Source: Neolentinus lepideus HHB14362 ss-1 | Lineage: Eukaryota > Basidiomycota > Agaricomycetes > Gloeophyllales > Gloeophyllaceae | NCBI GenBank assembly: GCA_001632425.1 | Contig: KV425566.1 | Location: forward strand, 434,001-498,000 | Direction of reading: 5' to 3' | DNA length: 64,000 nucleotides | Shown here: positions 22,330-35,200 of the stretch, one piece after another | Layout: every line of letters starts with the position of its first letter | Numbering within the stretch: the first letter of the stretch is position 1 | Translations under genes and position numbers: made by a program | The notes under the pieces: model-generated | Seen by the model: the letters and a program-made list of their open reading frames with translations, nothing else | Told to the model about the DNA's origin: nothing | Databases searched by the model: none

Positions 22330-23484
22330 TCAGGTAGGTAGTTTCGTTTTTGGTGAAGAATCTGATAGACTACGAGGGGAAGGGTCGCGGCCTCTTGGGG
22401 ACTCTGGTCGGATATCGTCCTCCACTTCAGTGTCTCCATCCAGATCCATCCTATCGATATCCGTCTCGGTGTCATCGTCAGACTCCAGTCTGGCCAACCA
22501 GCCGGCTAGCCATCCGCGTATACCACGAATGCCGAGATATTCGACATTCCTCGCGAGGCCGTCCCATTTGACGTCACCGCGTATAAGGCATGCCTCGATA
22601 TAGTCGGTTATGCCGAAATACATGAAATGCATTAGGAGACGGATCGACGACGGGTCGGGAACGGGCAGGTACACAATCGGATGTGTCGGAGATGACGGTA
22701 GGAGGGTCGGAAACTGGCACGAGGATAGTGGTGAATGACGGCGCTGCGAACAGGACGGTTCTTCTGATGGCAACATAGGAGTAAGGGGCGGGGGACTAGA
22801 CGGTGGTGATGGTGAGGATGATCGGGCCGTGAACGCGGGCGTGGATGAAGAACACGGCATCAGGGTAGTGTTGATCAGATCGAGGGGATTGGCACCGCTG
22901 AACAGAGAGCGAAGGAACATTGAGTGAGCTGACAAGTAATCCATGTGTAACTGGGACGGCATGATTGAACATCAGGCTTGGAGAACTAGTTAAGGCTGGT
23001 GACATACTTTCATGACAATACGAGGAGCGATGTTCAAATTAGGCTCGGTTACACGTCTACCCAGTCGGTCATGACCATTTGGGTTGGAATAGACGTAGCC
23101 GCTATGTATTGACGACCGAAGAGCAGTCGAGTCGAGTTTCGGTGGATCAAAGACTGGGATAACTGGATGTACACCACTCAGTCTTCATGAACGCAGCCTT
23201 TGCAGTTTAAAAACACGCTTACTCAATGTACAGTCAGTCGTTTCCATATTACCCCAGTAGCAGGGGGCCAGCCGGTGGAGTTGAGCAATAACGTATTCAA
23301 GAGGAACGTCCTCCAGGGCGGGTGGAGGGAAAGGTCGAGGAATGAACGAGGGGATCATTGGCTGCGAGAGTGGTTGTACGGGTATTGCTGGAGGTATCCC
23401 GAGACGGAGAGCAGGCTTCCGGAGCGGGCTTTTAGGATGGGATAAGACCGGCGCGGGTTGGCCTCCTTTATTGTTTTCAGACAT
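22330..23484 (-). CDS. BTB/POZ-like hypothetical protein
   Basis: The start at 23484 gives MSENNKGGQPAPVLSHPKSP, followed by a Pro-rich region. The core then reads PLEYVIAQLHRLAPCYWGN. After one intron comes a variable stretch with NLNIAPRIVMK, and after a second intron LHMDYLSAHSMFLRSLFSG. This helix, a Ser/Pro-rich insert and VYLPVPDPSSIRLLMHFMYF fit the BTB fold pattern (exposed helix then a late strand-helix pair), widely seen in unnamed basidiomycete proteins. WDGLARNVEYLGIRGIRGWL may be the last helices. The C-terminus is acidic then Ser/Arg-rich (RPESPRGRDPSPRS). The product is about 350 residues. Family call is by pattern only; the role (possibly a scaffold or Cullin-3 type adaptor) is unknown. 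Confidence 0.6.
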
Positions 23485-26063
23485 TGTTCGATTAGATTGC
23501 TTTCGTAGCACCCGAATTGGTAGTTTAGGTCCAGCGGGAAGGCGGGATGGGGGGAAACCTGGAATCAGAGATCAGACAACTGACGGATTTAAAGCTCTGT
23601 CTCTTACGACGAAAGTGCTGCGTGAATATCGGAGGCAGCGGGGCTATACCAGGGGCTCTAGCGAGCCATGCAGCGCATTGCATAAATATTCAATAACACA
23701 GGCTGGATAACCGCGCGGCATTGAACGCTTCTTGGGGCCACTTGGAGCGGTATTGTCTCTCGGAAGACTCCCGAAGCACGGTACCCCCGCGCCCTCCTAA
23801 TTCGATCTTCTTATTGTCTCGAGACCTGTGACAAATCTGCGAGCCTCGTGCTGGCGGTTTTCTGCCGACCTTCGCTTATATCCATCCTGACATCGCGACC
23901 GAGTTCAGGCGCCTGCGAGCAAGATCGTTATTGTTTTGGACTTCACGTAAAACGACTGAGAGCAGGCGGTCTGCATGGTGTGACCTGGTCACCTCCCCAA
24001 ATCAGGCATCTCCTGTGGCTATCTCAGGTCCTTGGAATTTTTCTCAGGCTGCTCGCCTACCAGAAGTTAATGATTTTAACCTTGGATCAACATTTGAAGA
24101 TCTATGAAATGTTAATGTCATGAGACCGCAAGCTTGATCTCTGATGTAGTTTGCATCGACTGGTCCGTCCCAACACGGGTTTATGGTCTAATTATCATCG
24201 TCCTCTTGACATTTCTCCTCACGGGAAGTATTTCTCGATAACGAATCAAGATTACGGCGTCTTCTATGGGTGCGTGTGGACACCCAGTTGTTATGAAAGG
24301 CCTACTCAGTCGGAGAGCCCTCCATGAGAAGGAAATTGGACTTCGCAAGGAAACCTTTGGCGCTATCTCGTTGTAGTCTGTCACCCGCCCGGAAACGATA
24401 TAGGTCTTTCATATTTCTTGAGCCCACAAACTCACGGTGCAACCTTATACAGACTCAGCATGCTACAATCGTGACAGGTCTCCGAGATCGATATCGGGAG
24501 TATACAAACCCGCGCCTAATACCAGTCTAAGCTGAAGGAGATTTGAAAGCGACTGTAGCTGTAGCAGGATTGATCTTGGACGCGCCCATGGTCTGTTCGG
24601 TCCACCACAGTAGCAATGTCTAAGTTTGAGTTTCGGTTTATCCCTTTGGAAGCCAGGAACGTACGGGGTATTCGCAGAGAGAATGTAGAAAACTGATCCC
24701 CGTGCCATAGCGTTACCGGTTGGTCAAAAAATCTTGAACCTTAACGGTCGGCTCCTATGGATTGTCCGACTTCATTTTCTTGTGTGTTGAGCGAATGGGA
24801 ATAGTAGGTCCGCGATAAGCAGTCATCTCTGACGTCGGTGAAGAAGATAAACCAGTCCGGCGCCGGAGACTACCTAGAAAATTTGGGAGGATCCTGTGCA
24901 GATCATTGCACACTCGCATTCCTAGTCCGTAGTCCAAATCATCGGCTGACCTATTCCCAGCATGATGAACGTGCCAGGGCGAGACCCTGGTTCGCCCTGA
25001 TGGAGACAGAGACTTGGCTGAACGGAGTGGCTCGTAGACTCAAGATTAACTTCTTTGAAGCGATAGGCGTAGAGTGACCGGGAGCAGCCTAGAGGATATA
25101 CTGTACATTGTATCGGATGAGCGTCCCGAAAAACGGCGCTCGGATCACCGGCTACATTGTGGCTTAACTATGCCGAGAGTGCAATCTGCTCTAGGGGTCC
25201 AGGAACTGGCCGGGCACCAGGAGCTACGACTAGTACTTCACTGTTCCTTGGGTCGGGGATGGCTATTGAGGAATTTGTTAATGTCGGCAGAACGCTGGAA
25301 CTAGACGGGAGCGGGATCTCACGGACTATCAGCTAGTCCCACTGCACGTCGCAATGACGTCGAAAGCTGCAGTCACACGGAGGAGCCCAGTAGAAGCAAA
25401 GATGCATTTATGAGAATACGCCGAGAGCTGCGGAAGAAGGAAAAGTTGCGAAAGAATAGTCGGTCTTCTTCTTGCAGGTGTATCTGGACCTTGGCTGCCG
25501 TCCGAGCCCCGTCCTATCAAAAAAGGTATACGAAGAGTCTAAGCCTCCGCGCAGAATGTCCAGCTGGGTTTCATTTCATTTTTGTCGCTGATTGAGGAGC
25601 ATCAAGTGAGTTTTTGTGTCTTTAGATACAGTATTGCGGACTTCTTCTGCTCAATTATGGGCAAGCTCTGAAGATCGAATCACAGTAGTCTATTCATACT
25701 CTACCAATCAGTGTGAGAACACTGGCCGACGAATTGTCTTCAGTATTGCTCACCCACTATTACAATCCTTCCACGAAATCTCACAGTTGCATCTGCAGCA
25801 CTTTGCAAATCGAGGGGGGGCAGCAAAGCGCAAGATTAAAATAAGAAAACAATAAGACGAGGAATCAACTTGCAAGAAGCACTGTTAGTGCGATCAAAAA
25901 CGTGTTCGAAGCCTGTTCAAACTAGCGGATACGGTGGCCGCGGCGTAGACAGTGAAAGGCCGTGACACTACATCTGCGTGCAGTCACAGTAAGTACGTGT
26001 CACGGTACATCCTCTCACCTTTTGGCCGTGACTGCTTGCTGCTGTCCAACGAAGATTGTGTAG
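23485..26063. other. 2.6-kb gene-poor region
   Basis: Both strands carry only short frames (under about 120 codons) without recognisable motifs or consistent splice chains. The left end must hold the BTB-like gene promoter; the right end holds the DAD3 promoter. I see no terminal repeats, reverse transcriptase or transposase motifs, tRNA or rRNA. It could contain a long non-coding RNA or old transposon debris, but sequence alone does not show either. Confidence 0.5.
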
Positions 26064-26563
26064 ATGATGACTATACCAACATCCTCGGAGATATACGAAG
26101 CAAATCCATATGAAGGACATCCCAATCTGACCCAGTTGGAAGCCGACGTCTTATGGGAATATGCCAAGTTGAATCAGAATATCAGAGATGTGAGTAGCCA
26201 CCTACCAACTGTTCTCAATACCTGGTAGCATCGCTCGAGGAGACGTTTCGTCCTGATTGGTGATGGCTGTCACTGATGAACAGGACTAACGATCATGGAC
26301 AGCTGATCGTCCGTACGCGACAACTTAGCGAGGGACCCGACCAAGACCTCTTGGAGCGCTTGAGAGTGCTGGAAAGGAAGATGGGCTTGGTAATGACTCT
26401 GGTAAGTTGCCTCAGAGAAAATGGTTCGAGTATCACAATGGTGTTGACGTCCCTCGGTTCAAAGTTCAAAGTATCCGCATGGGGCGTCATCAACGAACAG
26501 ACGGCGGGTGAAGAAGCATCGGGCTCATTTACATCGAACGACGACATGACGGCACAGCCATGA
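26064..26563 (+). CDS. DAD3: DASH complex subunit Dad3
   Basis: Dad3 is a small subunit of the fungal DASH/Dam1 ring that couples kinetochores to microtubules. The spliced product is about 105 residues: NPYEGHPNLTQLEADVLWEY, AKLNQNIRDLIVRTRQLSEG, LERLRVLERKMGLVMTL and FKVSAWGVI. These closely follow the family consensus (NPYxxHPxLxxLEAEVLWEYAKL, LRVLEKKMGLVxTLFKASVW). Two introns are read: after IRD (gtgagt) and after MTL (gtaagt, rejoining at TTCAAAGTATCC). The second is needed to bring FKVSAW into frame. Two adjacent ATG codons (26064 and 26067) can start the protein. The 3' end is about 100 nt from the convergent ARPC1 stop. Confidence 0.92.
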
Positions 26564-26665
26564 CCAAGACTGCGACGCGGATCCCACAGTCACCATAACT
26601 TATTGTAAGACGTTATTATTACTTGGGTGTTATCAGACATTATTCACACTGTTCGCATTCTCCTC

Positions 26666-28093
26666 TTACTGCACTCTCAGCGCTCCCATCTTCCCAGTGA
26701 GCTCGACCACGTTGTTCACATTCCAAATCACCAGCCTGCCGTCGACACCAGTGGTACTGACCTGGGCAACTCTGTCCGCGCTCCCCGAGAATGGCCTGAT
26801 GCTGGTGATGGTATTCTGATGTACAGTCAGCAGCTCTGTATCTGTCCCACCCGAGCCAGTGGCGGACGTAGGAGACCCCGAACCACGGCTGTCGGCCTGA
26901 CGGAACGTATGGAAAGCAGCGCTGTTCAGTCGGCCGACTCCAGAGCCAACGCCACCGAAGCCACGGGTTCCTCCTGACGACTTGCTGGAGCTCGTGTCAT
27001 CAAGCGTTCCGACAAGCTGCCATCCGCCGGCGCTTCCGGAGAAGGCTATGGGCTGACAGTCGTGACCAGCGGCGACCAGAGAGTCTTCGGCCGTCCAGGC
27101 TAACGTGACGTAGGGCAAGGAATTGAGTTTAATCGTGTAGATAGCCGGTCCGCCAGGGTAGACAATGGAAATGCTGCTGTCGTGGCCTATATTTCATTGA
27201 TCAAAGTGCACATATGGAACAGCAATCTGCACACTCACTGGCAAACGCAAGGACATCTCCAGAGGGCGAGAACCCGACCGCATGGACCCAACCGCCAGAG
27301 GGACTGCTATATTCGCCGCAGACGGTGTTGAAAGGAAGCCTCTCACCCCAGACTGATGGAGGAGGCCTTGAATCCACGTCTTTGATATAAGCGGAGAAGA
27401 CGCGAGCCTTCATGTCAGCGCTTCCAGCGGCCAGCAACACATTGTTGGGGTGCCAGTCCACCGACAGTACTGTCGACCTGATCGGCTTCTTGAGGTGTCG
27501 CGAGACCCACCAGTTATTCTCCGAATCATAAGAACAAATGGCGATGGCCCTGCGTGTAGCATGAGAATTGCGTCCGGTGATATGATACTGAAGAAGAATG
27601 TTCACCTAGCACCCGTAGCAACAGCGAACTTGTCCTCGTTCGGACTCCATTTCACGAACGTCGCTGCCCTGTTAACACGCAGCAGCACGAGGGTGGGCTT
27701 CCAGACCACCTTCCCGGTCAGCGTGTCCTGACTCTCCTGCCAGACATAAGCGTTCCTGTCTTGGGACGCAGTCACGATGCGGTTGGAGTTGGGTGCCCAA
27801 TCAATAGAAGTGATGAGCTTATCGTGCTGTGGGTCTTGTCAGTTGAACTGTCTGAGCATCCTTTGAGAGACACTGAACACACTTCAGAAAGAGTATCCGT
27901 AACTTCCCATTCCTTCCCCTGGCGAGAATAGATTGTAACATCGTTGGAGTTCAAGCTCACAGCGAGCACTGTGCTAGAATGAATACCGCCAATATCGCAT
28001 TCAAGAATACATGCACTAACGGGAGCGGTCGCCATTGAACGCATGCGAGGTGATGGGGCTCGGGGACAGTGAATGAACCTCAGGACCAGACAT
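26666..28093 (-). CDS. ARC40: ARPC1/Arc40, Arp2/3 complex WD40 subunit
   Basis: WD40 subunit of the Arp2/3 complex that nucleates branched actin at endocytic patches. I place the start at 28093, giving [21 protein letters not shown] 5' intron at GDRS then joins [18 protein letters not shown], matching the family start. A later ATG at 28044 opens a longer unspliced frame (MRSMATAP...) that lacks this match. Further motifs are [67 protein letters not shown] and [21 protein letters not shown] Ser/Gly-rich linker, then [15 protein letters not shown] and [14 protein letters not shown] close the propeller. About 390 residues, normal for the family. The stop is at 26666-26668. Confidence 0.93.
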
Positions 28094-28481
28094 GGCTGTT
28101 TGATATGGAGTAAATGCAGAGGACTAGCAGTCTACTACTGCGTGCGGTGGCGTTGCAATGAGAGATGGGTTTGAGCAAGACGCCGTGATATACAAATATT
28201 GTTACCCGACGGATCGCGGTTCCCAGGGTCCGTAGCCTGTGCAAACAAAGTCAAAATCACCTCAGTTCATATCAAACTGAGATCTAGAGTACTATGATCA
28301 ACAATGTCATGGATCTAAATAAACACGTCCCTATATGACCACAAGAAATTGTATATCGCAAAAAGCGCAGTCCAAAATAAAGCACAAGAGGTCGAGAGTC
28401 AAGCCCCCTTCTAGATCGTAATCATACATATAGTACAGTTCATAATCACCGGGAGTACACTACATTCGAGCCACTGCAGGA
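28094..28481. other. intergenic region between ARPC1 promoter and WC-2 3' end
   Basis: Both neighbours are on the minus strand. The region is AT-rich in 28280-28400, consistent with the WC-2 3' UTR. No gene is seen. Confidence 0.5.
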
Positions 28482-29744
28482 TTAGTACATCCCTGACGAG
28501 GTACCCGGTACCTGGGACGCGTCCACCCCATTTTCGACCGGATCAGCGTCAAACTTACGTTGCTGCTTCGCCCAGCGCAGACCGCATGCGTTGCAGAGGG
28601 TCTTGGGACCTTGAGGACCCTGCAGTGCAGAAGAAAGGAAGAAAGATTGTTGGCTGAGATTTTAACTAGATGGGAGAAAGAAAAGACATACCTTTCGCCA
28701 TTCGGGCGAATCTGTCCGGCCACAAGTAACGCAGACGTGCTGGTCGCCAAGGTGGGTTTTCTTAAGCTGCCACGAGTGTGAGCTAGACTCAGACACCCAC
28801 GAGGAAAGCCATACCCTTTTCCTCCTCGCACTGTCGTCATTGTCATCCCCCAGGGCGGCATCCAAACCACGATTACTAGCACCATAATTCGGCAGACCTC
28901 GGTACCCTATCTCGTAGCCACCTTGAAGGTTATTGCCGTCATATTGGGGGCCAGCTACTGCTTGGCGGGAGTAGTAGCCTTCAGGCGAGTTCAAAGACAT
29001 AGGAATCGCGAGTGGCACAGGATTGCTGTATCCTGGATATCCTTCAGAAGTGAGCTGAGTGCCAGCTTTTTGTGCTGCTCGCTGCTGCAGCTCGTTAAAC
29101 CGTTGCTGAAGGCGCTCGTTTTCTATCTTCAACTCGAGGAAGGTGTTCAGCCTAAGCGCTAGATTAGCGAAGGGCAGAAACTGAGTACAGTATACCTACA
29201 TGGCCGTATTGCGGCTTGGATACGGTCTCGCCACCGAGAAAAAACATTGACATTCCACATCATCAGCAACGAAATGAGGGTAGCCTTTCAGCTCGAACAG
29301 CACCTCCTTGGGACTTGTGCTGTAGTCACGCGTGTCTTGGGAGAACTCATGCTTGCACTTCAGCCGACAATAGCACAATAATTCATTCCTCATTCGACAT
29401 GCATCATTGAATGCAGTCAAAAACTTGACCTGGTCATCGGCTGCACGATCATCTGAGCACCTCTATCCATCGGCACAGCGTTGGCCACTCTCACCATTCA
29501 TAAACTCCGTGACGTCCTGATCGATGAGCTCCTCATCTCTCCAGCCAAGTAGTTCCGATACCGCGTTCCCGCAAAACCAGACCTTAGCCGTCGGCGACAG
29601 TATGAGGATAATCGCGTCCGACAATTCTGTGATGAGCAAATCCGCCCATCGTTTCCTCCTTGTGAACTCGAACACGGCTTGCTTTTGAGTGCCTGAGCTG
29701 GTCAGCGGCGCAGTTGACGGCCCTGCAACTGCAGCGGTCGACAT
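28482..29744 (-). CDS. WC-2: White collar-2-like PAS/GATA factor
   Basis: WC-2 partners with the blue-light receptor WC-1 and gives DNA binding to light-responsive GATA-type sites. The product starts [22 protein letters not shown] domain follows ([69 protein letters not shown]). A coiled segment ([20 protein letters not shown]) comes next. The single GATA finger reads [20 protein letters not shown] and [12 protein letters not shown]; the 18-residue loop is the WC-2 type. The PAS lacks the flavin-binding Cys motif of LOV domains, as expected for WC-2. Introns sit after FMN, in the PAS, before LNTF, before the finger and within it (after WRK). The protein is about 330 residues, small but complete for basidiomycetes. 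The stop is TAA at 28482-28484. Confidence 0.92.
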
Positions 29745-30187
29745 GATGGAGATGCGAAAACGAGCTTAGTCTGCAAAAAGCGCCGGACATTTCCAGCATT
29801 GTGGATCACGCGTACGGAAGCAGTACTTGTCAAAGTACAGAGTGGAGCACCAGTCATATATGGAATTAATATTGTCGCTAGCACCTGTGGCTGTGATGGT
29901 GGTTCTCCCGCCGGCACACGATCGAGCTCGCGCTATCATGTGACTCTTGCTCTATTCCTTGACGGTGCTTCTATGACAAACTACAGTCTACAAGAATTCA
30001 TTACTTCGGAGGGTATGTTGAAGCAACCTGTACTCTACATGAAGCCCGGATAGCAGCAATATCAGTGTCCGCCCGTTCGTCCCATGCCGAGTTGCTCCCC
30101 GTTCCCAATAATTATAAGATACCTCTATGACGACGCGATTATGCAGATGTACATTGAAAATAAAGCTGGCAGGATCGATCGTTTTCT
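29745..30187. promoter_or_regulatory. upstream region of the WC-2 gene and SDR 3' flank
   Basis: A 443-nt region upstream of WC-2. A frame at 29799-30053 (+) is open but motif-free. No specific site is claimed. Confidence 0.4.
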
Positions 30188-31713
30188 TTAGATGATGCAG
30201 TAGCCACCGTCAACACGGATTTCGGTTCCCGTCATGAAGCGGGACGCGTCACTAGCCAAGAATACGACAGCGCCTGCCAAGTCATTAGGTTCGCCCATCT
30301 AAGACGGACACGTCAGCAGTGGTGCAGAGGCATAGCCCGAGAATACATACGCGGCCCATTGGCGTCAGACTCTCCCAAGTTTTCTGAATAGCATGTCAAT
30401 AAGGACATTGCGAACCCACAAGCACAAGCTTACCTTGAGTTCACGATCGTGCTCGAGAATTGTTCTCGTCAGTTTAGTCAACATGTAACCCGGGCTGAAA
30501 TAGAAGACGCGTGACGTCATGATCAACTCAAAAGAGGAAGCGATCTTACGGACCTTAGAACGTTAACCCGAACGCCCTTCTTAGCCCACTCAACACCGAG
30601 CGATGCAGCCATATGTTTCACGGCTGCAACAGAATTCAGCCGAATTGTAAATGTTGCATATGCCTCAGCCACATACCTGCTTTCGACGCGTTGTATGGCG
30701 TTTGTGGCTAGAGCAGCGTCAGAGACGAAGATAGCGGCGTGACGTCATGCCCATACCTGGGGAATGTTGACGATCTGCGCTCAAACCATCAGAATGGGAG
30801 GAACCCCAGAAGACTACATGCCAGCGACTCACGTTCGCACTCATGCTCGCAACGAGGACGATGGCGCCTCCGCCCTGGGGAATCATATTGCGCGCCGCCT
30901 CACGCGCGGTAAAGAAAGCACCGTGCACGTTGATGTCGTACAACCGCTTTATCCGATCAAAAGGGTAGCTAAATGTGCGTGACATATCAGTCAGCAGACC
31001 ACATTACGGAGCAAGCATTGTACACACTCGAAGGCAGAGTAATTCTCCACGATACCTGAGAGCAAATTGGTCATGTAATGTGACTAGCGTCGTCAAACGG
31101 CACTCACCAGCTGACGCAACGACAGAGTCTAACCGACCAAAGGTGTCCATAGTCTCGTTGAAGGCTTTGATCACAGAGCGCTCTGAAGACACGTCGCACT
31201 CGAGACCAATGATTTTGAAGTCCTCGGGCTTGGAATCGCTGTTAACTTGAAGAATTATTAGTAGCGCGCCTCATGACGAAGGCATGTGTACTGACGGCAT
31301 GCAGTGGCAACCAGCTCCCGAGCAGCGTCCTCAGCTTCGGTTTGTTTCAGATCCAGGATAGCCATGTTCGTGCAACCGCTGAAAGACGGCGGTAAGCACT
31401 CAAGGTGACTCCTGCTGAGCTGGCATCACGTACGAGTTGACAAACGCCCGGCAGAACTCGTTTCCAAGACCTCTCGCACCACCAGTGATCAGACAGACCT
31501 GTCGACAAACACTAAGCAAGACGACTCCGCAGTGACTAGATAGATCTTGCTAACTTTGCCGTCCATGGAGAAATCTGGGAGCACCCTAGGTGTCTTGGTT
31601 TTGGCAGGGGCAGCATTGTGCAATGCTGGCTGCGTGGAAAAGCGTGCCCTGAGAGCATTGGATGCAGCGCGCGCACCAGGTCGGGCGACGATGGTGACGG
31701 AGCGAGCAAACAT
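30188..31713 (-). CDS. mitochondrial short-chain dehydrogenase/reductase (polyol type)
   Basis: Classical SDR oxidoreductase. The N-terminus [20 protein letters not shown] is rich in Arg and Ala without acids, like a mitochondrial presequence. The NAD(P)-binding motif follows in [40 protein letters not shown] and ASAG come next, then [26 protein letters not shown] carries the catalytic Ser region, and [14 protein letters not shown] the YxxxK pair. [15 protein letters not shown] and [20 protein letters not shown] complete the fold. The SAN...YNASK pattern and ending resemble fungal D-arabinitol/L-xylulose (polyol) dehydrogenases, so a sugar alcohol is the likely substrate; this is inference. 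There are about seven short introns. The stop is at 30188-30190. Confidence 0.85.
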
Positions 31714-32275
31714 TGGGGACGACGTGGGGGTGATAGCGAGGTGAGAACGGTTGCGGGCGTTATTTTACTACCAAATTTAAGGTCAGTCAAGAGCTTATGA
31801 GGTCAAGTGGGGAGATCCGAAAGTCTAGGCTACTCCGGTCCGAGACACACAATCCGGGGAAAAGCCTCGGCCAATTCCCCCACTCAGCTCCTCTTTCTCG
31901 TCATAATGCCAATGGCTATCACACTTATTTAAGCTTGGTGGACCATTCGCCGCATTCGACTCTCAACGCATAACTTGGGCGAATTTCCGCATCTATTATG
32001 TAGCATAATGGCCATAGTACAGAAACATTGGGGTGAGACAAGGGATATCATAGGGAGTCAACGAGAGTGGGTATCCAAATAATATAACTACTATACCTCC
32101 AACAAGACGGGATAAACGAGAGACTATGCCAGCAAATGGCGAATGTAAATATGAGAGAGTGACAATAAACATAAGCACAACAGAGAAACGGGACAACGAG
32201 GAAAGGAAATGAGAAAGTGGAATGGGGCAAGTCGAGGAACACAGCATGGCGCGGAAAGGTACAGACAGGCACGGA
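31714..32275. other. intergenic region, SDR promoter and kinesin 3' flank
   Basis: Both neighbours are on the minus strand. Open frames at 31996-32442 overlap the kinesin 3' end and have no recognisable content. No gene is supported. Confidence 0.5.
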
Positions 32276-35200
32276 TCATAGACAAGCAAATTTCGACTTC
32301 CGTCGTTGAAGTTCTTCCATCCGACTATCGAGCTGCGCCCGGGCCCGTTCCTTGGCCCGGCGTTCTTCGTCCAGTCGGCTTTCGAGGGACTGCTTCTCCT
32401 CGACAACGGAACGTCGGACATTGACAACTTCCCGTTTCGCATCAGTCAATTCTCTCTGGAGGCCTTCGATCCGGGAATTGAGCGTGTCGCGCTCCCGCGC
32501 AAGCTCCGTGGCGTGCATCCGAGCTTTGCGGACTGTGGGGAATAGGATCACTCAGCGCGTGATCATTGATAAAAGTGAAACAGTTCTACTTACGGTTCTT
32601 CTCCGAGTCGCCAAGGGACGTTTCCAGGCGCCCGACCATGTCCATGTGAGTCTGCAGGTCGGTTTCACAGTGTGTCAGCTGCTTATTGAGGGTTTTGATC
32701 ATCGCCTCCTGCTCTTCAATGTGTTTGCTCTGCTCCTCGACCTTCGTAGCGAGGTTGACGTCGAAGCTCGAGTTTGCCAGAGAAGTGTTGGGTGAATCAA
32801 GACCAGATTCCCGAGAAGAGGCAGTGGTAATCGCACTTGAATGCGATGAAGCAGTAAAGCCATGCTCGGAGACTGACTTCAGAACAGGAAGCGGTGGAGG
32901 AGGAATAGAGGGGGGTGGGTTAGAGGGAGGAAGTTTCGGTGGAGGTAAACCATTTCGAGTATACGAAATAGACCTCTCACCAAATGGACGCGATGGTGTG
33001 TCGGGAGCAGAGTTGCTCTGTAAGAGTTGGGCTTGCAGATCCTTAACAACCGCATCCTGCCGCGTCTTCTCCGCCATGAGCTGATCTCGCTCATCCCGAG
33101 TACGTTGCAAAGTCTCTTGGGCGTCGGCCAGCTCAGATCGATGCCTTTCCAATTCATCGACGAGTGACTGCCGTTTCGACGCCTCTTTAATAAGCGTAGA
33201 CTGCTGGTTGCGGGTCGTCGCAAGTTCAGCCCTAAGCTGCTCCAATTCAGATTTCAGCTGCTCCTGTTCATTGTGGCTCTCTGACAGAAGACCACCCAGA
33301 CGGCTAATCTCTTCGTCCTTCTTGCCTACAGCATCTTCATGTAACTTGCGCGTCTCTTCGCGAGCGAGTTTATACTCCTCACTAGCCGCCTTGTACGATG
33401 CAAGCTCTTCCAGCAATAGTGCGTGGTCCTTTCGCGAGGTGTCCCGTTCCTGGTTATGCTTCTCCTCCGCTTCGCGCAGCAAGCTCTGAAATCTCGATTT
33501 CTCGTCTTCCAGAAGACGCTCGCTTTGGGACCTAGCCTCATCCAGAGCCTGCTTATGCAGATCCTCCGCAGCTACAAGATTAGCTTGAGCTTCGGCCATA
33601 ACCTTCTGGTGCTCCGATCTAATCTTGGCCATCTCCTCAGTATGAGACTGCATCAGGGATGTTCGTTCTTGCTCAGTAGCTACCTTCGCATCGGCAAAGG
33701 TAGCTTCGTGATCGGTCTTGATCTTCGCAATGTCGGATTCATGCCCGCGTTCAACTTCCTGTAGAACGGCAACATGTTGCTCCTTCAGGCTAGCCAGTGC
33801 AGCATCGAATTCTTCGCGAGCCCGGGTCAAGGACTCTTGCGATTGTTGTTGGCTTTCAGAGAGCTGATCCTTCAGCGTTTCTGTTTCACTCGCTAAGCGA
33901 CGCTGGAGGTCTTCCAAGGCAGCGGCGTGTTCCAAACGCAGTTTATCCAGCGTCGCGTTGTGCTCCTGCTCCATTGCCGACAAAGTATTGTTACGCTCTG
34001 CCTCCGCCTTGGCCAGCTGCTCGCTGAAAGCTGCTTCCTTCTTGCTCGTAAGATCTGCAAACTCCTGCTTGAGCTCAACCATAGCAGTATCCAAGGAAGA
34101 CTGAGACTCGGATATGGTTCCACGGTACGTGATCTCGAGCTGTCTGATCTCAGATGCATGCTCGTCCTGTAAACGCTCCAAGGTGGCTGACGAATCGGCA
34201 GTCTGTTTCTCCAATGCCTGCGCATGGTCGGCCCGTAATTTCGAAAGAGCATTGTAATACTCCTCTTCAGTATGAGCAAGAGCAGCGGCAGCTTCCTCGT
34301 CCTTCTTCTTGAGTGCCTCCTCTTGCAGTGCCGCAGCCTTCGCGAGCGCAGACTCATGCTCCTGTTGCGCACGCTGAAGAACCTCATTGGCTTCGTCGAT
34401 GCGCCGACGCAACTCCTCCTCATGCTCGGAACGCAGCTTTCCGAAGGCCTCAGTATGTTCGTCACGAGCCTTCTCAAGGGCGGAAGAAACCTCCGAAAGC
34501 TGCTCCCGGAGCGCGCTAACAGAAACTTCATGTTCCTCCTTCAGACGCGTCAAAATGGCTTCAAGCTCCTGAGCTTTCGCCTGCAGCGCCTGCTCGTGTT
34601 CCACCCGCAGATGCTCCACAGCAGCTTCGTGGTCACTTGCAGTCTCCTTCAGCTTCTCCTCAAGTTCGGCTTCGCGCTGGTGGGTTTGCTCTAGAAGCAC
34701 GATGTTCTGATCATGCTTCTCGTGCAGTGCGGCCAATTCTGTAGACATGTTGAGCGCCTAAAGAAAGATGTCAGGCTATTACTGCTGCAAAACGCCCGCG
34801 GTCGCATACCTGATCGCGAGACAGTGCAGTCAGCTCGTCGCACTGTCTTCGCACCTGAGCCAACTCCGAGTTGATGCTCTCCACAGTCTCTCGATGCTGA
34901 GACTCCTTTTGTGCCATCGACCTGAGAGAGAAATTAGGATTGCAAGGTGAGCACGACAAGAAGTCCAGACTAACCGCATGAGTTCATTCAATCTCTCAAG
35001 AGATTCGTCAGTATCGGAGGCTGACATGGAATCCGCTCTGACGTGTCCGTTAACACCATTTTGGAAGCTCTGTCGAATCACATTGAAATTGTGCATGGTC
35101 TTGGGCGAAAGGTCAGGGTTGGCGATCGTTTGCTCCTCCGGGGGTCCATTTGACTCGTTAGAAGAATTCTTCTCGTCCTTCACTTGCAGTGATCCTTCAA

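Noticed and set aside
27772..28044. ARPC1 start at 28044 (MRSMATAP...)
   Set aside because: The upstream ATG at 28093 with a short intron gives the family-like start [17 protein letters not shown], so the later ATG is treated as intronic/alternative frame.
33893..34531. 212-codon alternative-frame open frame
   Set aside because: Same-strand shifted reading of the kinesin coiled-coil exon; the main frame has the heptad pattern.
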